From Mesoplasma syrphidae (GTDB taxonomy: Bacteria; Bacillota_I; Bacilli_A; Mycoplasmatales; Mycoplasmataceae), in contig NZ_CP025257.1 of the NCBI RefSeq assembly GCF_002843565.1, positions 1-64,000 of the forward strand: a DNA stretch of 64,000 nucleotides, given 5' to 3'. Positions 21,818-34,988 of this stretch are shown piece by piece. The position numbers and the translations under genes are program-made. The notes below the pieces were generated by a model. It ran no database searches. It was not told the origin of the DNA and worked only from the letters and a program-made list of their open reading frames with translations. The stretch's first letter is position 1, and each line of letters begins with the position of its first letter.

Positions 21818-23647
21818 ATGAAAAAACAAATTAAAAATAAGTCTCAAAAATCGAACAAGACTTTTTGAAAAATGATTTCGAAATTTTATATCAAAGAGTG
21901 AAAATTTGCAATTGTAATTGGAATTTTAATGATCTTTATTGTAGCTTGTGGGCTAATGATTCCACTACTTACAAATCAAATGACAATGTCTATTATGATT
22001 GAAAAAGTCAACAAAGCTACACCTTCAGCAAATTTTTGAGGTGTTAAATGAGATAAGTTAGTTTATATTGCTATCTTAGCAGTCATTCTTAACTGCATAT
22101 GTTCTTATTTATTCAATTATGTTGGATATTTAATGGGTAAAAAAATTGAGATTGAGTTAAGGAATAAATCGCTGGAGCGACTTGTAAGACAGGATATATC
22201 ATATTATTCTGATAAAAAAATTGGGGAAATATTGACAAAAGTGGTTTCTGATACTCAAATGGTAGGAGACCAATCTGTCATGATACCAATGCTAATTGGT
22301 ATTTCTGTTTTTCAAATTGTTGCAGCCCTGATTATGATGTTTGTTTTGCAATGACAATTAGCTTTGGTAGCATTCGTTACATTTGTAACGATTATGATAA
22401 TCATGTATGTGACATTTAATGTAACAACAAAACGTTTTCATAAAGTTCGCGCAGTTATCACTGAGATTAATGGTAATGTTATTGATAGAATCGCGACAGT
22501 TAGACTAATTAAGTCAACTGGAACTGAAAATTATGAAACAAGTAGATTCAAAGAAGTACATCAAGAATATTATGCAAAATCTGAGCTGGTTGGAAGGATG
22601 CAAGCACTGATGCTAACCACTTTGTTTGGAGGAGTTTCACTTTTGCAATTTTCAACGATTATTGCAGCAATGCTGATTTTTGGTAATTCAGGAAATGATA
22701 AACAAGTGGAAACATTCTTTACAGTTACGTTTGCTGCTTTTGCTTTAGCTCAAGGAATGATGATTGGGCCTTTATTTAATGTCATGAATGCAGCATTTGG
22801 ATTGGCACAAGCAAGTGTTGCTGCATCAAGAGTTGAAGAAACAATTAACTCTAAATCAATTATGGAGCCGCATTATTTTGATGGTAAAAAAATTGTTTCT
22901 ATCGAGGGAGATATCATTTTTAAAGGTGTAAGTTTTGCGTATCCAGAAAAGCCGACTAAAAATGTGCTTCCAAAATTTGACTTTGTTTTTGAAAAAGGAA
23001 AGTCTTATGCTTTTGTAGGGGAAACCGGATCAGGTAAATCGACTATTTCAAAATTGTTATTAAGATTCTATGATCCTACCGAAGGAGAAGTCTTAATAAA
23101 CGGAAAAGAAAATTTAAAGGATCTTAATTTAGCTAGCTATTTAAAACATATCGGATATGTTGAACAAGAACCACAGATTATGTACGGCGATGTTTATGAA
23201 AATGTTCGTTATGGAAGTTTTGAAGCTACTGACGAAGAAGTAATTGAGGCATGTAAAAAAGCTGAATTGCATGATTTAGTGAAAACCTGACCAGAAGGCT
23301 ATGAGACAATTCTTGGAGAGCGTGGGTTTATGTTATCTGGAGGTCAAAAGCAACGTTTAGTAATTGCAAGAATGTTTTTAAAGAACCCTGAAATTTTAAT
23401 TTTAGATGAAGCCACTTCGGCATTGGATAATATTGTGGAAAAAGAAATTCAGGAAAAACTTGAAACATTGATGGTTGGAAGAACTACAATTTCAATAGCC
23501 CATCGATTGTCAACAATTAAAAATGTTGATCAAATTATTGTATTGGGAGCAGACGGTGCAGGTATTGTTCAGATTGGAACTTTTGAGGAACTAAAAAATA
23601 TCCCAGGGCATTTTAAAAGGCTTTATGAGGCAGGTTTAATGAATTAA
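21818..23647 (+). CDS. ABC exporter half-transporter 2
   Basis: The 609-residue protein has the same architecture as the preceding gene: exporter TM helices, the conserved linker [16 protein letters not shown], Walker [15 protein letters not shown] and [11 protein letters not shown]. Its ATPase end is nearly identical in wording to that of gene 1 ([20 protein letters not shown] versus [20 protein letters not shown]). Start ATG 21818 is preceded by GAGAGG. It lies 265 bp after gene 1 beyond a terminator, so it has its own promoter. The two may form a heterodimer. Confidence 0.92.
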
Positions 23648-23699
23648 ATGAAATTTGAAGCTAGCAACATGAGTGCAAAATTAATTCAGAATAAAAATA

Positions 23700-23721
23700 C
23701 TGATGCTATTCTGATGCTATT
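23700..23721. repeat. Tandem 11-bp direct repeat
   Basis: CTGATGCTATT occurs twice back to back (23700-23710, 23711-23721) and is followed by ATCAG, which can pair with either CTGAT. It may belong to a weak terminator of the upstream ABC gene. Confidence 0.5.
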
Positions 23722-23828
23722 TTATCAGTTTCAAAACCAAATGCAGGAAAGTTCTTGTTCGGCTAATAAAGCGATGTAAAAAATGTATAATATTTTAAAT
23801 AAAAGCTTTTGAAAAGGAAATATATAAA

Positions 23829-24602
23829 ATGGCTTCTGCAGTATTAGCGCTTTGCAAAGTAATTGAATACAGAAAAAATGAAACATTTTATCAAATATCA
23901 AAAAAGATTTTGAAGCTTTATAATCAAGGAGTTTTTTTGTCTCAAAAAGAATTAGCTGTTCAGTGTTTTGTATCAGAAGCTTTGATAACACAATTTGCGC
24001 AGCGCTTAAAATTTTCTGGTTATAGAGAATTACATTTGAGATTAGAAATTGAATATGAGACAGCTTTGTTAAATAAACAGGATAAAATTTCTAGCCAAGG
24101 CGAAACTTTTGATGACATATTGGTCATTCATAATTTCATCAAAAAAAATTTAAAAATAATCACCAAAATAGCTGACGCAATTTTGGCAAATGAAAGAGTT
24201 GCTTTTATAACATCAGGTCAAGCTAATGATGCATCAAGAATATTTATCGACAGTATAAAAAGTAAAGGATTTTTAAATATCAGTTTAATTAACCCTTATG
24301 CATCTGGAAGATCTTCAAGATTTAATGAACCGCTTTTTGGCTGTGACAAATATTTTTTTATTTTCATTGGAATGATTAATCCAACCGAAATATCTTTTTA
24401 TGAAGAATGCTTACAAAAGGTTGACCATAGTAAAATTTTTTCGCTAATAACGAAGGGCAAGAAAATTGATACCCTTAATGAAAATAATATTAATCTTAAT
24501 CTTGATGTTAAGTTTTCTGACACAATTTATAGAAACATAATACTTAATTTCTTGTTCTTAGAAATCATTAATTCAATTAATAAAATGTTAACTACTTTAT
24601 AA
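23829..24602 (+). CDS. MurR/RpiR family transcriptional regulator 3
   Basis: The 257-residue protein has an RpiR helix-turn-helix (QKELAVQCFVSEALITQFAQ, then FSGYRELHLRLEIEYE, closely like paralogs 1 and 2) and a C-terminal SIS-like domain with VAFITSGQANDASRIF. The frame contains no TGA. It is 85 bp upstream of a IIB-IIC PTS gene, with an AAGTACTT palindrome and a terminator between them. Confidence 0.82.
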   Translation: MASAVLALCKVIEYRKNETFYQISKKILKLYNQGVFLSQKELAVQCFVSEALITQFAQRLKFSGYRELHLRLEIEYETALLNKQDKISSQGETFDDILVIHNFIKKNLKIITKIADAILANERVAFITSGQANDASRIFIDSIKSKGFLNISLINPYASGRSSRFNEPLFGCDKYFFIFIGMINPTEISFYEECLQKVDHSKIFSLITKGKKIDTLNENNINLNLDVKFSDTIYRNIILNFLFLEIINSINKMLTTL

Positions 24603-24606
24603 ATAC

Positions 24607-24618
24607 TTAAGTACTTAA
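24607..24618. promoter_or_regulatory. Palindromic putative operator TTAAGTACTTAA
   Basis: A perfect 12-bp palindrome with the AAGTACTT core lies 4 bp after the RpiR stop codon and 69 bp before the PTS gene. It matches the sites at 13160 and 15647-15675. Confidence 0.45.
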
Positions 24619-24626
24619 CATTAAAT

Positions 24627-24655
24627 AAAAAACACCCCTTGTGGTGTTTTTTTTA
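24627..24655 (+). terminator. Intrinsic terminator after RpiR gene 3
   Basis: Arms AAAAAACACC (24627-24636) and GGTGTTTTTT (24643-24652) are complementary and followed by T residues. Transcription of the PTS gene would need to start after it or read through. Confidence 0.8.
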
Positions 24656-24687
24656 TTTTAGAATATAAATTGTAGAAGGAAATTTTT

Positions 24688-26877
24688 ATGAATCTATTTA
24701 AAAAAAATACACAAGAAAACGGTTTATACGATCTAGAGATTAGGGAGTTTAAAAGTAAGTATAGAGTTACGGCAGAACTTATATTTGATGCTCTTGGTGA
24801 AGGCAACTACATCAAACCCTACAATTGCATGACTCGTTTTCGAGCTAACATAAAAGACAAAAAGAATGTAAAAGTGGATGAAATTTTGAAAATACCTTTG
24901 GTAAAAGGAGTTAATTGAAATGGACCTGAACTGCAAATAATTATTGGTGGTGAAGTTCAAAAAGTCGTAGATGAATTTAAAGCATATGAAATTGAAGGTA
25001 AAAAGAAAAAAGAAAGTATACTTGAAAATCGTATTGTCAAAAAGCCTACTTTAAGTAAAAGATTTATGGCTGCAATTGTTGGAATAATCCAACCGGCCAT
25101 TGCCGTAATTATAGCTGGAGGAATGCTAGTCGCACTATATTCGTTGCTTTCTATGGATGGCGGGCCTCTTCAAAATTCAATTGAAATAGTTACAGCAACT
25201 GGAGAAACTGAAAAAGTCTTAATTAGTATGCAAACTTTATATCTATTTGGAGTTTGAGATTCGCTATTTTTTATTTTGGCAAACACCGTTATGCCATCAA
25301 TTGGTCTGTTTTTTATTTTTAATACGGCAAGATACTTTGACGCTAATCCATGATTTGCTATAACTGTAGGATTATTTTTATTATCCCAAGGTTTTTTTCC
25401 GCTAGTTTTAGGAGATAAATACGATATTGCAACTAATATATCAGATGCTCATTTCGGTGAATGAATTAGTGATAAGGCATCAGGTAAAAGTGGTTTTTTC
25501 CTTTTTGCATTAGGAAGTTTCCCTATTGTTATAATGGGTTATCAAGGCTCAATCATTCCGTATATTGTGGGAGGATTATTAGTTGTATTTATAGATAAAT
25601 GAATTAAAACATGAATGCCAGCAGCATTAGATATTACTTTTCGAGGATTATTAGTAATTTTAATGACAATGATGTTATTATGATTTGTTTTGGCACCAGT
25701 ATCTAGTTTAATTGAATTTGGATTATTTAAGTCAATGACATGATTGGGGGCTATCCCATATGGGTTTGGAACTGCGTTGTTTACTATGCTGTGGCAACCA
25801 TTAGTTATTATTGGTTGTCACACGCCATTGGGTGTAATGATTGATACAAACATTTCCAACGGAACGCCTCAATTATTGGGAACAGCAAATGTGACGGCAT
25901 ATTGAGGACAATTAGGAGCAGTAATAGCAGTTGGTATAACAACAAAAAATATGAGTCTTAAGAAAATGGCATTTGCAACTGTGCCAGCGGGTATTTTTGG
26001 AATAACAGAACCAATCATTTATGGAGTAAATTTACCCAGAGTTAAACCCTTTATTTATGGCTGTATGGGCGCATTGGCTGGTGGATTTCTTATTGGTATT
26101 CTAGATATTGATATGGATTTATTTGGTACATTTGGTATTCTAAGCGCTTTGAGGTTTAATGATCATGCAAGCATTATTAATCCAAGTTTTGAACACCGAA
26201 TAACTTATAGTCAAGCAACTGAAGTAGGATTATTATTTATGGTTTGAGCGATAACATTTGGTGTTGGATTTGTTATTACATTTTTATGCTATAGAGAAAG
26301 AACTAATGAACTAAAAGGATTTAAAAAAAGCTTAAAAGTAATGGCAAAATGATTAAATGTTAAAACTGAAATTTTGTATATTGAATTTAATTCGGAAATT
26401 AAACAATTGCAAGCGATGAAAAATCAATATAAAGAAATTTACAACTACTATGGTGATTTATCAAAAATTGAAAGCAAAATGCTAAACATTGAATTAAAAG
26501 AAAACGTTAAGCGAAGTAAAATGTACCGCAAATTAGTTAGAATGCAAAAGAAAGTAAAGAAAATTGGTAATAACGAAATATACGCCAAATTTTTAAATTT
26601 AAACAAAGAATATGAGTCATTTGCGTTGTATCAAGAAAAAGCCAAGGAAGAAAAACATAAAGCTGACTTAATTGAATCAAAGGCACAAACATTGAAAATT
26701 TTTAGTTCATCGAAAGAGCAAATTTACAACAGTATTTTATTAAAAATTAATAAAAAAAATATTAGCAGTGATGAAAAAGTAGTTTCATTAAATAAAATTT
26801 GAAATTCGCTTGAATCAGTTGAAATTGCTTTTGATTCAGTTGAGTCAAGAAATGTGAGATTGAAAATTAAGGAGTAA
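24688..26877 (+). CDS. PTS permease IIB-IIC, beta-glucoside type, with long C-terminal helical tail
   Basis: The 729-residue protein has an N-terminal IIB domain with phosphocysteine Cys47 in YNCMTRFRA, followed by a multi-TM IIC (about residues 120-535) with GITEPIIYGVNLPR. It lacks IIA and must borrow one, for example from the PTS protein at 15744. From about residue 538 a 190-residue Lys/Glu-rich helical tail follows, similar in style to that of the other protein but not obviously alignable by eye. The GH1 gene starts 5 bp after the stop, so the two are one operon. Confidence 0.92.
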
Positions 26878-26882
26878 AATAT

Positions 26883-28283
<1,401 letters not shown>

Positions 28284-28725
28284 AAGATCACAAATATTTG
28301 GAACAACTGATAGTATGATATGGTCGTCTGTTTTAGTTTCAATTTAACGTTATAGTAAGGACATTTTATTTTTGGAACTATGATATTTATTTTAAAATTT
28401 AATAAAACTCAAAAAATGGAGCAATCCATTTTTTATGTCATTTTTTTTGAGCATATGAAAGGTTTTGTTGACATGTGAAAATAAAAAAGGGAAAGTTTTT
28501 TACTAATAATTGAGAAACATCATTTTTCAAAAATCCCAATATTCTCTAAAACTATTTTTACCCGTAAAGCAATTTATTTTATATTATGATAAACTCGTTA
28601 TAAAGCCGCTAATTGGTAATGATGTGCCTTGGGACAGCAAAATAAAAAGAAGTAATTAGGCTGAAGAAAAAATAATTTCAATACCAATAGTAGTTTCAAA
28701 GCGTGTCATATTATAAAGGAGAACT
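28284..28725. other. 442-bp non-coding spacer with terminator and possible structured leader
   Basis: The first half holds a strong terminator (28411-28434). The second half is less AT-rich than its surroundings around 28605-28660 and contains complementary arms GCCGCTAATT (near 28604) and AATTAGGC (near 28655) enclosing a G-rich loop, followed by the RBS AAAGGAG of the ABC exporter. No known riboswitch class was recognised. Confidence 0.5.
28411..28434 (+). terminator. Intrinsic terminator of the PTS-GH1 operon
   Basis: A perfect 10-bp stem AAAAAATGGA/TCCATTTTTT encloses the loop GCAA. Confidence 0.85.
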
Positions 28726-30567
28726 ATGAGTAAGAAAAAGAAAATATCAAAAAATAGTGAATTCTTTAAAATTATTTGAAGTTACTATTTAAAAGAATGA
28801 AAATTAACGTTGCTAATGTTGGTGATGATTATTTTGTTTGCTCTAACAAGAATCATGGTTCCAATGCTAACTCAGCAAATGACTATGAGTATTAGGAATG
28901 AAGCAAATATAAATGTAGGAAATAATGAAGCAATACCGTCAAATTTTTGAGGGTTACACTGAGTTGAATGTATTTATATAGCGGTTGGAATTATTTTATT
29001 GGATATTGTAGCAACATTTATTTTTAGTTACTATGGCTATATTTTAGGACGTAAAATTGAAGTTGATTTACGTAATCGTATTTTGGAAAAATTAGTTCGT
29101 CAGGATATTTCATATTATTCAGACAAGAAAATTGGAGAGATTTTGACGAAAGTTGTTTCTGATACTCAGGTTGTTGGAGAATGAGCCGTGACAATACCAT
29201 CTTCAATTGGAATTTCGGTTTCTCAAATTATTGTTGCTGTAATTATGACATTTGTTTTTGATTGACAAATAGCAGCTGCTGGATTTACAATATTCGTAAT
29301 AATCTGTGTAGCATTTGTATTTGCTTATCAAAACACAGTCAAGAAATACGAAAAAATCAGAGAAGAAATTGAAAAAGTTAATGGAAGTGTTACTGACCGC
29401 GTAGCGACAGTTCGTTTAATTAAATCAACTGGAACTGAAAGCTATGAAGCAAATAAGTTTAAAGAAACTCATCAAAAATATTATCAACTGCAAAAACCCA
29501 CTGCAATTAGTTTGTCTTGAATGTTAACAATTATTTTTGCCGGTGAGTGTATTATTCAATTGTCAACACCAATTTTTGCTGGAATTTTTTATGGATTAGG
29601 TGATAATCCAGAAAAAGCAAAAATATTTTTTGAAACAATTTTTCCTTCTTATATGTTAGCTCAAGCAATTCTAATTGGACCCCTATATAATTTATTGAAT
29701 TCTTCTTTCGGATTAGCAATGTCTGGTGTTGCAGCGTCACAAATTTCAGAAACATTTAGAGTAGAGTCAATTTTAAATCCAAACTATTTTGGAGAGAATA
29801 CTGTCAAATCAATTAAGGGAGACATAGTTTTTAATGATGTTGAATTTAGATATCCAGAAAAACCTGAGCAATTAATCTTGCCAAAATTTAGCTTTAAATT
29901 TGAAGAAGGAAAATCATATGCTTTTGTTGGAGAAACAGGGTCAGGAAAATCAACAATTGCTCGATTGCTTCTTAGATTTTATGATCCAAGTAGTGGAGAA
30001 ATTATTATTAATCAAAATCAAAATCTTAAAGATGTCAATTTGGCTTCCTATTTAAGACATGTTGGATATGTTGAACAAGAACCTCAAATTTTATTTGGTG
30101 ATGTTTATGAAAATGTCCGCTATGGACGTTTTGATGCCACAGATGAACAAGTAATTGCAGCATGTAAAAAGGCGGAAATTCATAAGTTGATTTCAGGATG
30201 GCCAGAGGGATATAAAACAATTCTTGGAGAGCGTGGATTTATGCTATCTGGCGGTCAAAAACAACGTTTGGTAATTGCAAGAATGTTCTTAAAAAATCCT
30301 GAAATCTTAATTTTGGATGAGGCAACTTCAGCATTGGATAATATTGTAGAAAAAGAAATTCAAACTAAGCTAAATGAATTAATGAAAAACCGTACTAGTA
30401 TAACAATTGCGCACCGTTTATCAACAATTAAAAATGTTGATGAAATCATTGTGCTGGGAGCAAATGGTAAAGGAATTGTTCAACAAGGAACATTTGATGA
30501 ATTGGTTCAAAAGCCTGGACATTTTAAAAATCTTTATGATGCTGGGTTAATGAGTAAACAGAGTTAA
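28726..30567 (+). CDS. ABC exporter half-transporter 3
   Basis: The 613-residue exporter has TM helices, [16 protein letters not shown], Walker [15 protein letters not shown] and [11 protein letters not shown]. The next paralog begins 15 bp after its stop with an RBS AAAGGAG, so the pair is one operon and likely a heterodimer. Its C-terminal third is very similar to those of the other three copies, while the TM part is more diverged. Confidence 0.92.
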
Positions 30568-30582
30568 GAAAGGAGTTAAATT

Positions 30583-32400
30583 ATGGAAAAAAGAAAAATA
30601 TCTAAAAATAGTGAATTTTTTAAAATTATTTTTCGCTATTATGTAAAAGAATGAAAGTTAAGTATTCTAATGATTCCTTTAATTTTGATTTATGGTGTTA
30701 CTGTAATGATGATTCCTTTATTAACTCAGCAAATCAATTTGGATTTGACAAACTCAACAGCAAATACTTCATCATTTCTTACGGGCTACTGAAATTTATC
30801 TTGAGAGTACCTAGTGTTAATTGGGATTGTATCTATTGTAATCAACACAATTAATACTTTTGCAATTAATTATTTGGGGTATTTAATGGCAATTCGTATT
30901 GAAATTGATTTAAGAAATAAAATTTTAGAAAAGCTTGTTCGCCAAGATATTTCATATTATTCAGATAAAAAAATTGGAGAGTTATTGACAAACGTTATTT
31001 CTGATTCAAAGTTTGTAAGTGACTGAGCAATAAATATTCCTGTTGGGGGTATTATTTCAGTTTTTCAAATTATAATTGCTGTCACAATGACATTTATTTT
31101 GGATTGAAAAATTGCTCTTGTTGGAACAGGAATATTTATTGTTATTTTATGTGGATTTGTATTTGTTTACATAATGTTAGTTAATCGATATGATAAAGTT
31201 CGTCAAACTTTGGAAAAAACTAATGGAAATGTAATTGACAGGATCGTGTCAGTTAGATTAATTAAGGCTTCAGGAACGGAAGCCTACGAGACTGAAAACT
31301 TTAAAGCGAAGCATGTGGATTATTTTGAGCAGACTAAGCCAGTTGCGAGTTGATTATCACTGTTATTTACGGTTGTATTTGCAGGAGATTTCATTATTTC
31401 GTTTACTGCTCCAATTTTTGCTGTAATCTTTTATGGATCTTCAGGCGATTCGCAAGAAACATTGGATTTTTTTAATAATACGTTTGCAGCGTATTCTTTA
31501 TCACAAGGGTTATTGATTGGTCCACTATTTACTTTACTAAATATGTCTGGAGGATTTGCTTCAGCAGGAGTTGCTTCAGCCAGAATCAGTACAACTTTGC
31601 AAGCTGATTCAATTATCGATTTTCACTATTTTAATGGAATTAAAATTAAAAAAATTACTAGTGATATCGTTTTCAAAGATGTTGAATTTAGTTACCCAGA
31701 AAAACCTGAAAAGCTAATTTTGCCAAAATTTAATTTTAAATTTGAGCAAGGAAAATCATATGCTTTTGTTGGAGAAACAGGGTCGGGAAAATCAACGATT
31801 GCTAAGTTATTATTAAGACTTTATGATCCAAGTAATGGGAAAATTATTATTAATGAAAAGTATGATTTGAAAGAACTTAATTTAGCAAGTTACTTAGAGC
31901 ATTTGGGATATGTCGAACAAGACCCACAAATTCTTTTTGGAGATGTTTTTGAAAATGTTAAGTATGGAAGTTTTGGGGCGACAGACGACGATGTTGTTAT
32001 GGCATGTCAAAAAGCTGAATTGCACGGATTAATTATGAGTTGACCAGAGGGATATAAAACGGTTCTAGGTGAACGTGGGTTTATGTTATCTGGAGGTCAA
32101 AAGCAACGTTTGGTAATAGCAAGAATGTTTTTAAAAGATCCGCAAATTTTAATTTTGGATGAAGCGACTTCAGCATTGGACAATATTGTTGAAAAAGAAA
32201 TTCAAGCCAAATTGGATGAATTAATGAAAAATCGTACTAGTGTAACAATTGCTCACCGCTTATCAACAATTAAAAATGTTGATCAAATTATTGTCTTGGG
32301 AGCAAATGGCAAAGGAATTGTTCAGCAAGGAACATTTGACGAATTAATAAACACACCTGGACATTTTCAAAACCTTTATCATGCAGGCTTAATGAGCTAA
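30583..32400 (+). CDS. ABC exporter half-transporter 4
   Basis: The 605-residue exporter has the same motifs as gene 3 and starts with the related [14 protein letters not shown]. Both ATPase sites of a gene 3/gene 4 heterodimer would look intact, since Walker B DEATSALD and the switch His are present in each. The substrate is not evident from the sequence. Confidence 0.92.
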
Positions 32401-32407
32401 AAAAACT

Positions 32408-32435
32408 AACCCACAAGTGTGGGTTTTTGTTTTTC
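32408..32435 (+). terminator. Intrinsic terminator after ABC pair
   Basis: Arms AACCCAC (32408-32414) and GTGGGTT (32419-32425) form a GC-containing stem followed by a T-rich tail. Confidence 0.85.
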
Positions 32436-32503
32436 AGTGCAAAATTTGTTTGATAACTTAGTCTCTTTTATTTATAAGATTAACTTTGAAAGAAGGCCCT
32501 TTT

Positions 32504-33259
32504 ATGAATTTACTGAAAGAAATTAAACATAGTTATCACAAATTGACAAAGCAACAAAAAATGATTGCAGATTATTTTGCAGTTCATTACAAAATTATTG
32601 ATGCCATTTCAATTAAAAAAGTAGCTACAGATTGTAACGTTAGTCCTAGTACTATCACGAAAGTATGTAATAAAATTGGATTTGAAGGATTCAAAGATAT
32701 GATTAAAAAAACTTACAATTCAACTGTAAATGATGATGACAAAGAGAGTTTCAATGCTCGTATCTATCAAAAAAATTTGTGTGATCCAATTATTAAGACT
32801 TTAAGTGAAATTAACTTAAAAATAGTTAAAAAGGTTTCTAGAGAAATCATTAAAGAGAAGCGTTTGGTAATTATTTTTGCTTCTGGTAAAACTTTGATTT
32901 TGGCAAAATATATGTTTTCAACTTTTTTGGATATGCATATTAATGTCAAATTAATCTATGATAAATACGATCCGCAGCTATTTGATATTGAAGGGAAAAT
33001 AATTTTCGTATTAAGTGCATCAGGTTTCAATAGTCAAATTAAGGAGTATCTTAAAAAAGTTGCCTTATTTAAGCCCTATACAATAATTGGAATTACGGGT
33101 TCTCAAAAAACTAATTTTGAAAAATATCTTGATTATCATTTGCACGGTAGTTATCAAGATGAGTTTGTTTTAGAAAGCAAAAGATTCCCGATGACAGCAA
33201 AATATATTTTACTCTTAATAATTGATCAATTTATTTTAGATATCCTAAATTATATTTAA
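32504..33259 (+). CDS. MurR/RpiR family transcriptional regulator 4
   Basis: The 251-residue protein is the most typical RpiR member here: LLKEIKHSYHKLTKQQKMIA, a helix-turn-helix with VSPSTITKVCNKIGFEGFKD, and a SIS domain with IIFASGKTL and IIFVLSASGFNSQI. ATG 32504 is chosen because the RBS AGAAGG lies 7 bp before it; an upstream TTG would overlap that RBS. It is 106 bp upstream of the third PTS gene and probably regulates it. Confidence 0.88.
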   Translation: MNLLKEIKHSYHKLTKQQKMIADYFAVHYKIIDAISIKKVATDCNVSPSTITKVCNKIGFEGFKDMIKKTYNSTVNDDDKESFNARIYQKNLCDPIIKTLSEINLKIVKKVSREIIKEKRLVIIFASGKTLILAKYMFSTFLDMHINVKLIYDKYDPQLFDIEGKIIFVLSASGFNSQIKEYLKKVALFKPYTIIGITGSQKTNFEKYLDYHLHGSYQDEFVLESKRFPMTAKYILLLIIDQFILDILNYI

Positions 33260-33306
33260 TTTCTAATACTTCTAGAAAATATTTTCCATAAAAAAAGAAA
33301 AAGTGT

Positions 33307-33330
33307 AAGGTAATTCTACCTTCTTTTTTA
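33307..33330 (+). terminator. Terminator after RpiR gene 4
   Basis: The short stem AAGGTA/TACCTT with loop ATTC is extended by flanking A-rich and T-rich arms. Confidence 0.65.
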
Positions 33331-33365
33331 TCGTCAAATTAATAAAATATTTTCAAGGAGGAAAA

Positions 33366-34988
33366 ATGAAAAAAGCACAAATTATAAAAAATAAAATTTT
33401 CAGCGCGCAATCTTCGCTGGAAAGCTTTGCTCGTGCAATTTTAATTCCAATCTCGATTATTCCATTGTTGGCCTTAATTGGAGCAATGGGATACGCTGTT
33501 CAAGCAATTGCGGTGTCTGCTGGCACATATTCTGGAAATACCAAAATTGCTGCAGATGCTATTAAAAATATAGGAATGATTGCAATTACAAATATCGACT
33601 TTTTGGTAGCTGTTGGATTAGCTGCAGGTTTAGCCAAAGAAGAAAAAATTGCTGCTGCTTTATCTGGGTTAATGGCCTTAGCTGCACTTTATGTTTCAGG
33701 CAATATGATTATGTCAATTGTTTCCCCAAAAATGCTTGTTGGCAATGGACCAAAAGAAAATGGCCTAATTACCAGATTTGGAGTAATTGGATTTCAATAT
33801 TCTGCATTAGGAGGTATGACTGCTGGGATGTTAGGATACGGAGTTCACCGCTGAACTTACAAATTAAAATTTCCAACATACTTGGCCTTTTTTGGTGGTC
33901 CCCGATTTTCGCCAGTAGCTGCAACCTTGGTAGCTTGATTATTTGGAATGCCATTAGCCTTAACATGAATTCCCATTTCCGGAGCTATTAAAAGTTTTGG
34001 AGAGGGTCTCACTAGCATGGGAGTTGCTGCACCATTTATTTATGGGTCATTTATTAGAATGTTAATTCCTTTTGGTTTGCATCACGTTTTGAATTATTTT
34101 TTGTACTATACAGAAGTTGGAGACACCTGGGTAAATCCGCAAACCAATGAAACGATTAAAGGAATTTACAGTATTGCTATTGCTAAAATAGGGGCTGGAG
34201 AATTTGTTACAGCAAAGTCTTCCTGAATTATTAATGGAACATTTCCTACAAATATGTTTTCTTTAACCGGAGCTGGTTTTGGAATGTGAATTTGCATTCC
34301 AAAAGAAAATAGAAAAGTCGGGGGGAGCATAATTTTTTCAGCGATGTTGTCTTCATTCCTATCAGGAATTACAGAACCAATTGAATTTACGTTTTTATTT
34401 TCAGCACCAATTCTATATGTTATTCATATTATTTTTACAGGTTGCACATATATGTTCATGTATATAGGAAATTTCGCTCAAGTTTCAACAAGAGGATCAG
34501 GATTGATTACATGAATTATCGTAAATGGAATTAATTTTAAAAATATTGAGCGAGTATGGGGGATTTTTATAATTGGCCCTATGATGTTTGCAATATATAC
34601 AACAACCTTTGTAGTTCTTATTAAAAAGCTAAGGTTAAGAACACCTGGAGTTAATGGAACTGAAATTAAGTTACATTCTAAAAAAGATTTCAAAGAAAAA
34701 ATAAATCCAGAGCTAAATTTTGTAAAAATGAATGACGATCAAGAATTAAACTTAATAGTAACAATAATTGAGGGTTTTGGAGGAAAAGAAAATATTTTAG
34801 TACTAGCAAATTGTGTTTCGCGTTTGCGAGTAACAGTTGCTAATGAAAAGTTAGTTGACGAAAATATCTTAAATTCTACTGGAAATTTTGGTATTAAAAA
34901 AATGCAAAATAAATATCAAGTAATTTATGGTCCTAAAGTAATTAATATTGCTACAGAGCTAAAAAAATACTTAAAAATGGAGGAATAA
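33366..34988 (+). CDS. PTS permease IIC-IIB, glucose/maltose type
   Basis: The 540-residue protein has a glucose-family IIC (residues about 15-430) with FARAILIPISIIPLLALIG, FFGGPRFSP and GITEPIEFTFLF, then a C-terminal IIB with phosphocysteine near residue 483 in LANCVSRLRV. This orientation and the motifs match glucose, maltose or GlcNAc permeases rather than the beta-glucoside type. IIA is missing. Its stop codon overlaps the start of a phosphatase gene (TAATG), so they are translationally coupled. Confidence 0.9.
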
